Assembly (NCBI GenBank): GCA_963805605.1
Contig: CAWDUX010000002.1
Location: 2,790,001-2,854,000 of the forward strand
DNA from: Actinocatenispora sp963805605
GTDB lineage: Bacteria; Actinomycetota; Actinomycetes; Mycobacteriales; Micromonosporaceae
Reading direction: 5' to 3'
Length of the DNA: 64,000 bases
Made by a program: the position numbers and the translations under genes. Shown here piece by piece: positions 43,117-55,464 of the stretch; positions within the stretch are counted from its first letter, which is position 1, and each line of letters starts with the position of its first letter. The notes beneath the pieces were generated by a model. That model did not search any database. It saw only the letters and a program-made list of their open reading frames with translations, and was not told the DNA's origin.

Positions 43117-43848
43117 ATGGGCGCCATGATGAGGGACGGAGCACCTACCGGCGACACCGCCGACGAACCGCCGATCGCGCGTCAGGCCTCAGCATTGCTG
43201 AAGGACCCGTACGCCCGACCCCGGATGCGGGGCTGGTTGCACGCGTACGCCGTGGGGGTCGCCGCCATCTGTGGCGCCGTGCTCTGCGTGGTCGCAGCCG
43301 GCCGGCCGGGCTGGCTCGCCTTCGGCGCCTGCCTGGTCTACTCCGTGAGCATCTGTGGCCTGTTCGGCATCAGCGCGCTCTACCACCGGCGGGTCTGGGG
43401 CCCACGCGGATACGGCGTGATGAAGAGACTCGACCACTCGATGATCTTCCTGTTCATCGCCGGCACCTACACCCCGATGAGCCTCCTGCTGCTACCGCGA
43501 CGCACCGCCCTGGCCGTCCTGGCCGTGGTGTGGGGCGGGGCGCTGCTCGGGGTGGCGCTGAAGATGGTCTGGCCGCGCGCCCCACGATGGCTGTCGGTCC
43601 CGCTGTACATCGCCCTCGGCTGGGTGGCGGTGTTCGTCCTGCCCGACCTGCTGCACCGCGGCGGCCTCGTCCCGTTCGTACTGCTGCTGGCCGGCGGTGT
43701 GCTCTACAGTCTGGGTGCGGTCTGCTACGCGCTCAAACGTCCCAACCCCTGGCCGCGCACCTTCGGACACCACGAGATCTTCCACGCCGCCACCGTCGTC
43801 GCTGCCAGCTGCCACTTCATCGCGGTGTCCTGGATCGTCGTCGGCTGA
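43117..43848 (+). CDS. Hemolysin III family (PAQR-type) membrane protein
   Basis: A 243-residue protein with seven membrane segments of the hemolysin III/TrhA branch of the PAQR superfamily. The metal-site motifs are present: SALYHRR, KRLDHSMIFLFIAGTYTP, and FGHHEIFHAATVVAA with the histidines of the C-terminal helix. The members are integral membrane proteins proposed to be zinc-dependent hydrolases or to control membrane lipid fluidity; true haemolysis is unproven. The ATG at 43117 was used; in-frame ATGs follow at 43126 and 43129. A clear promoter with an operator-like repeat lies just upstream, so it is probably transcribed singly. Confidence 0.9.
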   Translation: MGAMMRDGAPTGDTADEPPIARQASALLKDPYARPRMRGWLHAYAVGVAAICGAVLCVVAAGRPGWLAFGACLVYSVSICGLFGISALYHRRVWGPRGYGVMKRLDHSMIFLFIAGTYTPMSLLLLPRRTALAVLAVVWGGALLGVALKMVWPRAPRWLSVPLYIALGWVAVFVLPDLLHRGGLVPFVLLLAGGVLYSLGAVCYALKRPNPWPRTFGHHEIFHAATVVAASCHFIAVSWIVVG

Positions 43849-44038
43849 CCGCAGAGCCACCTGCCGACGCGGACCGGCGCGCACGTTACGTGTTGCTCAC
43901 GCAGCACTGCGTGGGCGCGCATGTCGCCTGGGCCAGTCAGGTAACAAGACGCCACGGACAGACCGGAGCTATTCGCTCCGGCAGGGCTGCGGAACTTGCA
44001 TCCACCGACTAGCTTCCCGTGGCGTGCAGCCGAATTCG

Positions 44039-44446
44039 ATGCCGCCTCAGGCGGGCGCAGTTCTCAACATCACCACGACCAAACCGGTGCTGGCCTGGAT
44101 GCTGGCGTTCACGCCACCCCGGCTGACCCTCAACGGTTACGAGTCCAAGCTGACCTGGGGCCAGAACCAGATCCCCGTCCCGGCCGGACCCTACGACCTG
44201 CAGATCCACGTGCCGTACCTGTGGAAGATCGGCCAGGCCGGGATGCGGGTGGACGTACACCCCGGCGCCCAGGTGCCTGTCTTCTACGCGGCGCCCTGGT
44301 GGACCTTCCAGCCGGGCGCGATCGGTCACCAGCCGGTCGAGTCACCGGGCAAGACCGCGGCGATCGCCGTCAACGTGGCCGCGTTGGTGTTGATCCTGCT
44401 CATCTGTGGCTGCGGAGCACTGAGCGCCGTCATGAACACGACCTGA
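44039..44446 (+). CDS. Membrane protein with N-terminal beta domain, unknown
   Basis: A 135-residue protein. The first 95 residues have alternating hydrophobic patterns (LAWMLAFTPPRLTLNGYESK, WGQNQIPVPAGPYDLQIHVP, VPVFYAAPWWTFQPGAIG) expected for a beta-sandwich; a single membrane helix (AAIAVNVAALVLILLICGCG) lies at the C-terminus, making it tail-anchored. Similar proteins, as far as I recall, are common in Micromonosporaceae with no known role. I used the ATG at 44039; a GTG at 44024 would add five residues. It is followed by a strong terminator that isolates it from the rRNA operon. Confidence 0.7.
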   Translation: MPPQAGAVLNITTTKPVLAWMLAFTPPRLTLNGYESKLTWGQNQIPVPAGPYDLQIHVPYLWKIGQAGMRVDVHPGAQVPVFYAAPWWTFQPGAIGHQPVESPGKTAAIAVNVAALVLILLICGCGALSAVMNTT

Positions 44447-44460
44447 GCAACCCCTGCTGG

Positions 44461-44493
44461 CGGCCGGGCCCGGAGCAGCTCCGGGCCCGGCCG
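44461..44493 (+). terminator. Terminator hairpin before the rRNA promoters
   Basis: CGGCCGGGCCCGGAG pairs perfectly with CTCCGGGCCCGGCCG around a three-base loop, 14 bases after the stop at 44446. It should keep transcripts of the preceding gene out of the rRNA operon. Confidence 0.8.
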
Positions 44494-44525
44494 ACGCATT
44501 GTGAGCGCCGACACGGCACCCCAGT

Positions 44526-44555
44526 TTGACGCCCGGTTCCGGCATCGCGTAACTT
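44526..44555 (+). promoter_or_regulatory. rRNA operon promoter P1 candidate
   Basis: TTGACG at 44526 and TAACTT at 44550 are spaced by 18 bases, a good SigA-type promoter about 615 bp before the 16S gene. Confidence 0.55.
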
Positions 44556-44708
44556 TCTCTCTGCCCGCGGGGAACCGGACGGAAACGGGCCGCTCAGGCG
44601 GCCGGTTGGACGGCCTGCGGGACACTTCGAGGTAAGGGCGAGAGTTTCGGCCTGCGCGGAGTGAGGCTTGCTGAAGCGGCCGAGCAGGACTCGCCGGGTG
44701 ACCCGGAT

Positions 44709-44760
44709 GCAGACCTGCAGGACCGACCAGGTAAGCTTGGATGAGTAGGGCGCCGGACAG
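44709..44760 (+). promoter_or_regulatory. rRNA operon promoter candidate, sequence-related to the proximal one
   Basis: The -10 box TAAGCT (44732-44737) sits in the context CGACCAGGTAAGCTT followed by GAGTAGGGC, nearly the same context as around the proximal promoter at 44933. The -35 match (GCAGAC at 44709) is poor. Confidence 0.45.
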
Positions 44761-44909
44761 AAACCGCGCCACTCGAGCTAGGCGGAGCAGGATCTCCCCA
44801 GTTTGAGCGGAGACGGGATGGTCGGTTCTACGAAGTCCAAATCTTTGGGAATCAGCAATTACAAATTGCTGGGACTTGAAGGTGCCCAATTGATCGGGCC
44901 GGGGCCAAT

Positions 44910-44938
44910 TTGACCGGCAGAGATCGACCGGGTAAGCT
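44910..44938 (+). promoter_or_regulatory. Main proximal rRNA operon promoter candidate
   Basis: TTGACC at 44910 and TAAGCT at 44933 are spaced by exactly 17 bases. It is the best promoter in the leader and lies about 230 bp before the mature 16S. GAGTAAGGC follows the start region, as in the related upstream copy. Confidence 0.75.
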
Positions 44939-45009
44939 TTACCGAGTAAGGCAAGAACGAAGAACGGAATAGCCCCTAGGGCGGCCGCGTGAGTGGTTGT
45001 TTTAGGTGT

Positions 45010-45040
45010 GTGTTTGTTTCTTGAGAACTCAACAGGGTGT
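45010..45040 (+). promoter_or_regulatory. rRNA leader boxA-like antitermination region
   Basis: GTTTGTTTCTTGAGAACTC followed by AACAG resembles the boxA-type element described for mycobacterial rRNA leaders; a related copy, GTTGTTTGAGAACTACACAG, occurs just before the 23S gene at about 47009. Repetition before both large rRNAs fits loading of antitermination factors. Confidence 0.5.
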
Positions 45041-45045
45041 TTAAA

Positions 45046-45054
45046 AGCCAGTGC
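45046..45054 (+). other. Left half of the 16S processing stem
   Basis: AGCCAGTGC here is the exact reverse complement of GCACTGGCT at 46775-46783, on the other side of the 16S gene. Such flanking stems are cut by RNase III to release pre-16S rRNA. Confidence 0.5.
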
Positions 45055-45170
45055 ATTTGTTTTTCCTCGTGCCATGGCCTGGTTTCAGGTTGTGGTGGAG
45101 GTTCCTTTGAATGCAGTACATGCAGCCTTTCGAGGTTGTGTGGTATTGCTGGGATGTTCTTTCCAAAGAT

Positions 45171-50164
<4,994 letters not shown>

Positions 50165-50173
50165 ATGCTGTTT

Positions 50174-50193
50174 GCATCCACTGTGTGGTTCTC
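50174..50193 (+). other. Right half of the 23S processing stem
   Basis: Complement of the segment at 47015-47034, as described there; it begins about ten bases after the mature 23S end. Confidence 0.85.
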
Positions 50194-50266
50194 GAATCAC
50201 GGTCAGGACATTGACATGCTCTGTTGTTGGGGGTGTGTGGGTGTGGTGGCTGGCTGGTTCTGTAGT

Positions 50267-50383
50267 GTTTCGGTGGTTTTAGCGAGGGGGAAACGCCCGG
50301 TCCCATTCCGAACCCGGTAGCTAAGCCCTTCAGCGCCGATGGTACTGCACTCGGGAGGGTGTGGGAGAGTAGGACGCCGCCGG
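50267..50383 (+). rRNA. 5S ribosomal RNA
   Basis: About 117 nt. The segment GTTTCGGTGGTTTTAGCGAG starts it, CCCGGTCCCATTCCGAACCC is the conserved loop region, and GGGAGAGTAGGACGCCGCCG ends it. The first and last bases can pair as helix I. Confidence 0.95.
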
Positions 50384-50394
50384 ACTTAACATGA

Positions 50395-50448
50395 AAGAGC
50401 GCCGGAAGATCGGTTTGCAGAAATGCGACCTGATCTTCCGGCGCTCTT
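50395..50448 (+). terminator. rRNA operon terminator
   Basis: AAGAGCGCCGGAAGATC and GATCTTCCGGCGCTCTT are perfect 17-base arms. The 20-base loop can fold further (GGT-TT-GCA-GAAA-TGC-G-ACC), capping the stem with a GAAA tetraloop of the GNRA class. It starts 12 bases after the 5S gene. It is the strongest hairpin in the window. Confidence 0.9.
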
Positions 50449-50542
50449 CTGTGCTCAGAACTTGATGCCCTCGCTTATCTGGCGCGGGGAGACTGCTCGC
50501 GTACTGCGCCGACCTTGCTCTCCCCGATACTGGTCGCTTCAT

Positions 50543-50629
50543 GGAGCGGGACGTCAGCTCTACGTCCACATGATCGAGGACTACGTCCGCCACGACCACG
50601 CCGATCTGCTCCGGGAGCACATCGGCGTG
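50543..50629 (+). pseudogene. Remnant of a DinB-family (DUF664-type) gene
   Basis: In one frame the sequence reads RQLYVHMIEDYVRHDHADLL followed by REHIG. Intact DUF664/DinB_2 proteins have a closely similar C-terminal segment of the form LHMIEEYARHNGHADLLRE, carrying metal-site His residues. The rest of the gene (normally about 170 codons) is absent: upstream there is only the rRNA terminator and unrelated sequence, and the frame downstream is unlike the family. It is likely the leftover of a gene truncated by a rearrangement at the rRNA operon. The similarity is recalled, not computed. Confidence 0.55.
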
Positions 50630-50792
50630 AGGACCGGGGGCCACCGCGCCCCGCGCCGCACCGGTCGCACGTCCTCCGGACCTGGGTCGGTTCACCCGAG
50701 CCGGGTCAGCTGCTTCACCGGAGCGCAGCTCCGGACAGCAGGCGCAGGGTAGGCAGCAGGGCAGGACAGGCAGCAGAGACCGGAGAAGCACC

Positions 50793-50837
50793 GCACGCAG
50801 ATGCCGCGGCCCTTTCGGGACCGCGGCATCTGCGTGC
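50793..50837 (-). terminator. Terminator of the chaplin-like gene
   Basis: GCACGCAGATGCCGCGG and CCGCGGCATCTGCGTGC are perfect 17-base arms; the inner bases CCC-TTTC-GGG extend the stem past a single bulge. It lies 40 bases beyond the minus-strand stop at 50877. Confidence 0.85.
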
Positions 50838-50876
50838 ATGGACCCTGCCACTGTGCAGCAGGGAGCTGTGGGCGGC

Positions 50877-51482
50877 TCAGGTCCTCCGGCGGCGGGCGAG
50901 TACGAGAACCACGATTCCACCGGCGAGCAGTGTGATTGCGGAGCCGCTCAGGATCGTCAGCGAGGTTCCGGTCACCGGCAGGATAGGTGCTTCCTCCGGT
51001 GGGCCGCCGGCGTCGGAGGACGGGCCCCCGACCGGTACAGCGTGCCCGCTGGACCTGCTGGGCGTTGCGGACCGACTGCTCGGGGCCGGATCCGGTGCGC
51101 CGGCACAGTTGCCGTTCCGCGATCCTGGAAGAGAGCCATTGCCGCTGTGCTGCTGTGCCCCGGAACCCTGTGCCCCGGAACCCTGGGCTCCAGAGCCCTG
51201 CGCCCTGGGGCGGTGGGCCCCGGATGACGGGCAGTCGGTCGGCGACGGTTGACCACCGGAGTATCCGTCGCCACAGTCGCCTCCCTGTGCGGTGCCGAGT
51301 ACGCCGATGCCGTTGCCGCAGACGTCGGCCGGGGCCCGTACAGGTGCCTGTACCTGGTTGCCGCTGACTGTTCCGGCGTTGCCGGCTGAACCGGTCGCCG
51401 CGTAACTGGCCGCCGGCAGGCCTAACGCCAACCCGGCGGTCGCTGCTCCCGCGACGAACGCGAGGCGTGGGATCGCCCTCAT
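50877..51482 (-). CDS. Chaplin-domain surface protein with LPVTG sortase anchor
   Basis: A 201-residue exported protein. Residues 1-28 are a signal peptide. Residues about 30-75 (GTVSGNQVQAPVRAPADVCG and GVLGTAQGGDCGDG) are one chaplin (DUF320) domain with the two conserved cysteines Cys55 and Cys70; chaplins form amyloid-like hydrophobic films on aerial hyphae and spores. A low-complexity Ser/Gly/Ala-Gln linker with the repeat GSGAQ follows, then LPVTG (168-172), a membrane helix and RRRR, a sortase cell-wall sorting signal. The ATG at 51482 has GGAGAGG upstream. One domain plus anchor suggests a role like the long chaplins, tethering to the wall. Confidence 0.88.
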   Translation of the reverse strand: MRAIPRLAFVAGAATAGLALGLPAASYAATGSAGNAGTVSGNQVQAPVRAPADVCGNGIGVLGTAQGGDCGDGYSGGQPSPTDCPSSGAHRPRAQGSGAQGSGAQGSGAQQHSGNGSLPGSRNGNCAGAPDPAPSSRSATPSRSSGHAVPVGGPSSDAGGPPEEAPILPVTGTSLTILSGSAITLLAGGIVVLVLARRRRT

Positions 51483-51803
51483 GTGTGTCCTCTCCTGCTA
51501 TTGGCAGAGCGTCGACAGAGCAGCGTGCCGAAATGTGTCGGCCCGGTGTTCTGCAAAGTCCTCTCGCGGACTAACGCGAATACGACACCTGGAGACACGG
51601 CACGTGATGACTCAAGCTCGGAGGGTGATTCCTTTCCAATTGTCTTCGCATCGATGCAGATCTCTGCACCGAGCAGACCGCGTGCGCTGGCCGTACTGAC
51701 CGAAGGCGTGGCACGAATGCGGGATTTCCGGGTGGCGGGAGGTCCGTATGGTTCTAGTCAGTCGCCGGGCAGAAGGTCGGCGGATCAGAAGGGGGAAGCA
51801 CCG
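51483..51803. other. Divergent promoter region, chaplin-like and repeat-protein genes
   Basis: A 321-bp region with no supportable gene. It is less GC-rich than the surroundings. TATGGT at 51747-51752 could be the -10 box for the repeat-protein gene, about 50 bp upstream of its ATG; a matching -35 box is not clear. Several short plus-strand frames here lack ribosome sites. Confidence 0.5.
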
Positions 51804-52304
51804 ATGAGCGACTTCGACACCGGCAGCGACGACCACACCGTTGTCGCCAACTACACCGATGGCACCTCCTCCGAAGCGGCCGACACCGATGGCGACGGCT
51901 ACGCCAACGTGGTTGCCAACGACACCAACGGCGATGGCTGGGCCGACAACGAGTACTACGACTCCAACGGCAATGACACCCTCGACACCGAGGTCGTCGA
52001 CACCAACCACGACCACGTCGCGGACACTGTCTACTCGGACCGCAACGAGGACGGTCACGTCGACTTCGCCGGCCGGGACGCCAACGAGGACGGCCACGTG
52101 GACCACGCGGTCTACGACCAGAACTACGACGGTCGCGCCGACACCTACGTGGCCGACACGAACTACGACGGCTCCGCGGACCTGTACGAGCACGACGCGA
52201 ACGAGGACGGCACCGTCGACACCACGGTGACCGACACCAACCACGACGGCACCCCTGACACGGTGCACTACGACACCAACGCCGAGAACCCGTACGCGAG
52301 CTGA
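51804..52304 (+). CDS. Acidic repeat protein: ten 13-residue DxNxDG repeats
   Basis: A 166-residue very acidic protein from the ATG at 51804, with AGGGGGAAG upstream. Residues 27-156 are exactly ten consecutive 13-residue repeats without insertions, of the form D-x-N/D-x-D-G-x-x-D-x-x-x-x, such as DTNGDGWADNEYY and DANEDGHVDHAVY. The spacing matches calcium-binding loops of thrombospondin type-3 and dockerin/EF-hand classes, so it probably binds Ca2+ or folds as a small solenoid. There is no signal peptide or membrane segment, which is unusual for such loops. It is followed by a perfect terminator. The neighbouring chaplin-like gene is divergent. Function unknown; calcium binding is inference. 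Confidence 0.85.
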   Translation: MSDFDTGSDDHTVVANYTDGTSSEAADTDGDGYANVVANDTNGDGWADNEYYDSNGNDTLDTEVVDTNHDHVADTVYSDRNEDGHVDFAGRDANEDGHVDHAVYDQNYDGRADTYVADTNYDGSADLYEHDANEDGTVDTTVTDTNHDGTPDTVHYDTNAENPYAS

Positions 52305-52389
52305 CCCTGGGGTCACCGGACCGGACGCGGCCCGCAGCCCATACCGCGGTGACACAACGAACACCAGAGCCGATGGCAACAGGCAGGTG

Positions 52390-52431
52390 ACGGCAAAGGC
52401 GGGAACTCTCCAGGGTTCCCGCCTTTGCCGT
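52390..52431. terminator. Bidirectional terminator between repeat-protein and deformylase genes
   Basis: ACGGCAAAGGCGGGAAC and GTTCCCGCCTTTGCCGT are perfect 17-base arms around an eight-base loop, between two convergent genes ending at 52304 and 52471. Confidence 0.85.
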
Positions 52432-52470
52432 GTCCGGTCAGGGCTCGACCGAGGCGCGGATGCCGGTCGA

Positions 52471-53004
52471 TCAGCCCCGGGGAGGCGCGGTGGGCAGCCC
52501 GGCGGCCTTGAGGAGCTTCTTGCGCAGCCGCTTGGGCAGCCGGTCGACGTAGAGAAGGCCGCCGAGATGGTCCGTCTCGTGCTGGAAGCAGCGCGCGAGC
52601 ATCCCGTCCCCGGTGAACCTCACCGGGTTGTTGTCCAGGTCGACGCCCTGCACAGCGGCCACAGCGGCCCGCGCCAGCTCGGCGTGCTCACCCGGTACGG
52701 ACAGGCAGCCCTCGTCGTCCTCGTCGAGTTCGCGGGGACCGTCGGCCTCGACCAGGGTCGGGTTGACGATCTTCCCGACCTGGTTGGTTCCGCTCGCATC
52801 CGGGCAGTCGAAGACGAAGACGCGCAGGTCGACCCCGATCTGGTTGGCCGCCAGGCCGACCCCGTCGGCCGCGTACATGCTGGCGAACATGTCGTCCACC
52901 AGTTCGCGCAGGGAGTCGCCGAACTCCGTGACGGTGCGGCACGGGGCGTGCAGCACCGGGGTGCCGTAGTACAGGATCGGTCGTGCGGTGCCGGTCGTGC
53001 TCAT
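52471..53004 (-). CDS. def: Peptide deformylase
   Basis: A 177-residue metalloenzyme that removes the N-formyl group from new proteins. All three motifs are present: GVGLAANQIG (motif 1), DEGCLSVPG (motif 2, with the metal-binding Cys), and QHETDHLGG (motif 3, HExxH-type with two metal-binding His). The ATG at 53004 has GAGGTG directly upstream, slightly close; an ATG at 53058 would add 18 residues. No methionyl-tRNA formyltransferase gene is next to it. It may be a secondary deformylase, as many actinomycetes have several. Confidence 0.93.
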   Translation of the reverse strand: MSTTGTARPILYYGTPVLHAPCRTVTEFGDSLRELVDDMFASMYAADGVGLAANQIGVDLRVFVFDCPDASGTNQVGKIVNPTLVEADGPRELDEDDEGCLSVPGEHAELARAAVAAVQGVDLDNNPVRFTGDGMLARCFQHETDHLGGLLYVDRLPKRLRKKLLKAAGLPTAPPRG

Positions 53005-53076
53005 CACACCTCGAAATGCCGAGCCAGGGTGGCGGGGTCCGGTGGAAACCGCGGCCATCCTACCGTCCGGCGACGA

Positions 53077-53110
53077 CGGCGGGGTCGCCCAGATCTGGGC
53101 GACCCCGCCG
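53077..53110 (-). terminator. 34-bp perfect palindrome after the S53 protease gene
   Basis: CGGCGGGGTCGCCCAGA is followed immediately by its exact complement TCTGGGCGACCCCGCCG, 22 bases beyond the minus-strand stop at 53132. It should fold into a strong terminator hairpin. Confidence 0.8.
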
Positions 53111-53131
53111 ACGGTGCGGTGGATCAGTGGA

Positions 53132-55063
53132 TCAGTGGCCCGAGACCCTGCGGATGAAGCTCTTCCCGTTGGGTGAGCCGAGCCCGGTCACGTTGTCGTA
53201 ACCCCGGCCGGTGGCCAGGGACGAGTCGTGGTCGAAGGTGACCAGGGCGGAGCCGGACGGCGTGGACACCGCGACGGGGGCACGCTGCGGTGCCACGTCA
53301 CGGAACGCCTTCGACTTGTACATCGAGTACAGCAGCGGGTTGGCGAACCCGATCGCGTGGTGCCGACCGGTGCTGGCCACGGCCTGTACCCCGGCGAACA
53401 GCGGGCAGGCGAGGCTGGTGCCGCCCCAGGTCTGGACGGTGTACTCGCCTTCGATGGTGCGACCGACCGCCATCCCGGTGTAGGGGTCGGCGAGCGCGGC
53501 CACGTCCGGTACGACGCGGGCCGGCGCACCACCGAACTGCCGGGACAGACTGCCCGGGACCACACCGTGCTGGTAGGCCGGCTGATCGAACAGGGTGCTC
53601 GTGCCGCCGCCGGCACCGGCCCAGAAGTATCCGGGCGGGGCCTGGGTGTAGGCCGCGGGGTCCTGGGTGTAGTCGACCTTGGCCACGTCGGTGCCCCAGC
53701 CGGTCTCGAACTGGTAGCCGTTGTCGCTGCCCACGGCCATGCTCGTACCGCCGACTGCGGTGACGAACGGGTCGGAGGCCGGGAAGTCGGGCTGTGCCGA
53801 CGGGGTGTTGCCCGCGGTCACCTCATCGCCGCTGTCACCGGAGGAGAAGTACATGCCGATGCCCTCGGCGGCCGCCTGCACGAAGATGCTGTGCTCGGCG
53901 GCGACGTCGCCGGCCGGGATGTCCTCACCGAGGTTGCCCCACGAGTCGGACACCACGGTGGCGGCGTGCTTCTGCACGATCCAGTTCAGCGCCTGGTCGA
54001 GACCCTTGTCGCAGTTCGCGGCGCCCACGTACTTGATGGTCGCGCCCGGCGCCATCGCGTGTGCGGCCTCGACGTCGATGGCCTCTTCGCCGTTCCAGCC
54101 GTCCTCGCCGCCGCACTCGTCCTGCATGGTGAACGGCGTGAAGACCTTCTCGGTGTACTGCCTGCCGGTGAAGGTGGGCAGTCCGTTGTCGGCGGAGAAC
54201 TGGTTGGTGTCCGCCTTCATGGTCGGTGAGGCGTAGGCGTCCACGATGGCGATCGTGGTGCCCTTGCCGTCGCGGCCGGTGGCCAGGCTCGACTTGATCC
54301 CGTAGGAGCTCTGCAGCTGGTCCGGGGTGTAGCCGCACAGGTAGGTCGGGAACTCGGTCCGGCCGTACGCCGAGGGCAGCGTCTGGTGGTGTTCGCCCCA
54401 GAAGGTGGAGCATTCGGCCGGAGCCGGTTGCGCGCTCGCCGTACGGCTCTGGGCGTTCGCCCGTGCAGGGTCGCTTACCTGGTGGTGGAACGGCGTACGC
54501 AGTGGGCCGGTCTGACTCAGACCGCTCACCGACAGCACCAGTCCGCCGATGTTCGCCGGTACCGACGCTTTACGGGATGGCGCACGCAACTGGTGGCCCT
54601 TGTACCGGTAGGTCTGGAGCGTGGTGCTGAACGCCTTGTCGAGCTGGCTGACGGTGCCGGTGGCCGAGACCCACCGGTTGCCGCCGGCGACCCCGGTGAC
54701 GTCCAGACCCTGACCGCGCAGGTACTGCTGGATCTGGCGGACCGCCTCGGCGCTGGGCGCGAACCGTCGGTTGAACGCGGCGGCGCTCAGGTAGTGGCCG
54801 TAGAGCCGGTTGCCTGGGGTGGACACCGCGGTGGCGAGCTGTGCGGCGGTGGCGCTGTGTCGGAGGTTGAGATTGACCTGCACAGCGACCCGCTGCTGGG
54901 ATTGTGGTGCGCCGGACCGGTTGGCGGATGTGGCCCAGGCTGGCGTGCTGCCCGACAGGGTGTGGCGGGCTGGTGCGGCGTGTGCGGCGCCCGCGGCGAA
55001 CGGCAGTGTCAGCGCAGTGGCGCCGACCGCGATCGCGGCGCGTCGGATGAGGGTGTGCCGCAT
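53132..55063 (-). CDS. Secreted S53 family serine-carboxyl peptidase (sedolisin/kumamolisin type)
   Basis: A 643-residue secreted protease active at acid pH in studied relatives. Residues 1-30 form a signal peptide; about 55-200 is the pro-kumamolisin activation domain that is cleaved off; the catalytic domain follows. Catalytic residues are visible: Glu326 and Asp330 in NGEEAIDVEAAHAMAPGA, the oxyanion Asp410 in YFSSGDSG, and the nucleophile Ser550 in GGTSLACPLFAG. The C-terminal Asp-rich end (VTFDHDSSLATGRGYDNVTG) fits the conserved Ca2+ site. The ATG at 55063 has AAGGAGA upstream. The gene is single, with its own terminator. Confidence 0.95.
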   Translation of the reverse strand: MRHTLIRRAAIAVGATALTLPFAAGAAHAAPARHTLSGSTPAWATSANRSGAPQSQQRVAVQVNLNLRHSATAAQLATAVSTPGNRLYGHYLSAAAFNRRFAPSAEAVRQIQQYLRGQGLDVTGVAGGNRWVSATGTVSQLDKAFSTTLQTYRYKGHQLRAPSRKASVPANIGGLVLSVSGLSQTGPLRTPFHHQVSDPARANAQSRTASAQPAPAECSTFWGEHHQTLPSAYGRTEFPTYLCGYTPDQLQSSYGIKSSLATGRDGKGTTIAIVDAYASPTMKADTNQFSADNGLPTFTGRQYTEKVFTPFTMQDECGGEDGWNGEEAIDVEAAHAMAPGATIKYVGAANCDKGLDQALNWIVQKHAATVVSDSWGNLGEDIPAGDVAAEHSIFVQAAAEGIGMYFSSGDSGDEVTAGNTPSAQPDFPASDPFVTAVGGTSMAVGSDNGYQFETGWGTDVAKVDYTQDPAAYTQAPPGYFWAGAGGGTSTLFDQPAYQHGVVPGSLSRQFGGAPARVVPDVAALADPYTGMAVGRTIEGEYTVQTWGGTSLACPLFAGVQAVASTGRHHAIGFANPLLYSMYKSKAFRDVAPQRAPVAVSTPSGSALVTFDHDSSLATGRGYDNVTGLGSPNGKSFIRRVSGH

Positions 55064-55464
55064 GGATCTCCTTCCTGCTCTCGATGGGGCGAGCGGGTCC
55101 GCGTGGCGGCGGCCGGAGACAGCTCCGAACGTCGGATTCTCCGCGTGGATTCAGCTCGAATCCCGGAAGTATCAGACCGGTCCGTGACTGCCATGTCAAG
55201 GGAAGTTTTACCCCGCCGGCCAACGAAATTGGTGAATATGCGCTGCGTACCACCGACCGATGTGGAGGGTGACCGGCCGGTCACCGGGATGGCAGGACGA
55301 AAGGGACCCGAGTTGGGTGTGTTCGACGCCGCCCTGCCGATTCTGGTGGGGGCAGGCCCACCCTGGATCGGGGCACAGGTGGATTCCCGCACAGCTGGGG
55401 ATTCCGTAACGTGTGTACGTAGTTGACCTGATGAGTGACAGCGGGACCGACGAAGGGAAGACCA
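55064..55464. other. 401-bp divergent region, S53 protease and ABC exporter
   Basis: No supportable gene. Apart from the palindrome at 55268-55285 it contains AT-richer stretches (about 55190-55250) where the protease promoter probably lies. I could not single out paired promoter hexamers with the right spacing. Confidence 0.5.
55268..55285. promoter_or_regulatory. 18-bp perfect palindrome in the S53 protease/ABC intergenic region
   Basis: GGTGACCGGCCGGTCACC is a perfect palindrome about 205 bp upstream of the protease start and 180 bp upstream of the ABC gene. It could be an operator for either gene; no adjacent regulator gene exists. Confidence 0.4.

Larger units (their letters stand above)
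50384..50876. other. 493-bp region between the rRNA operon and the chaplin-like gene
   Basis: Holds the rRNA terminator, a short remnant of a DinB-family gene (50543-50629) and the terminator of the chaplin-like gene (50793-50837). I see no intact gene. A minus-strand open frame across 50330-50920 is mostly the complement of these elements and of 5S rRNA. Confidence 0.7.

Noticed and set aside
44326..45075. 249-codon minus-strand frame through the rRNA leader
   Set aside because: It overlaps the rRNA promoters and a better-supported gene on the plus strand; composition is not coding-like.
50330..50920. 196-codon open frame on the minus strand behind the rRNA operon
   Set aside because: It covers the 5S end, both terminators and the DinB remnant on the opposite strand, has no ribosome site and no family resemblance.
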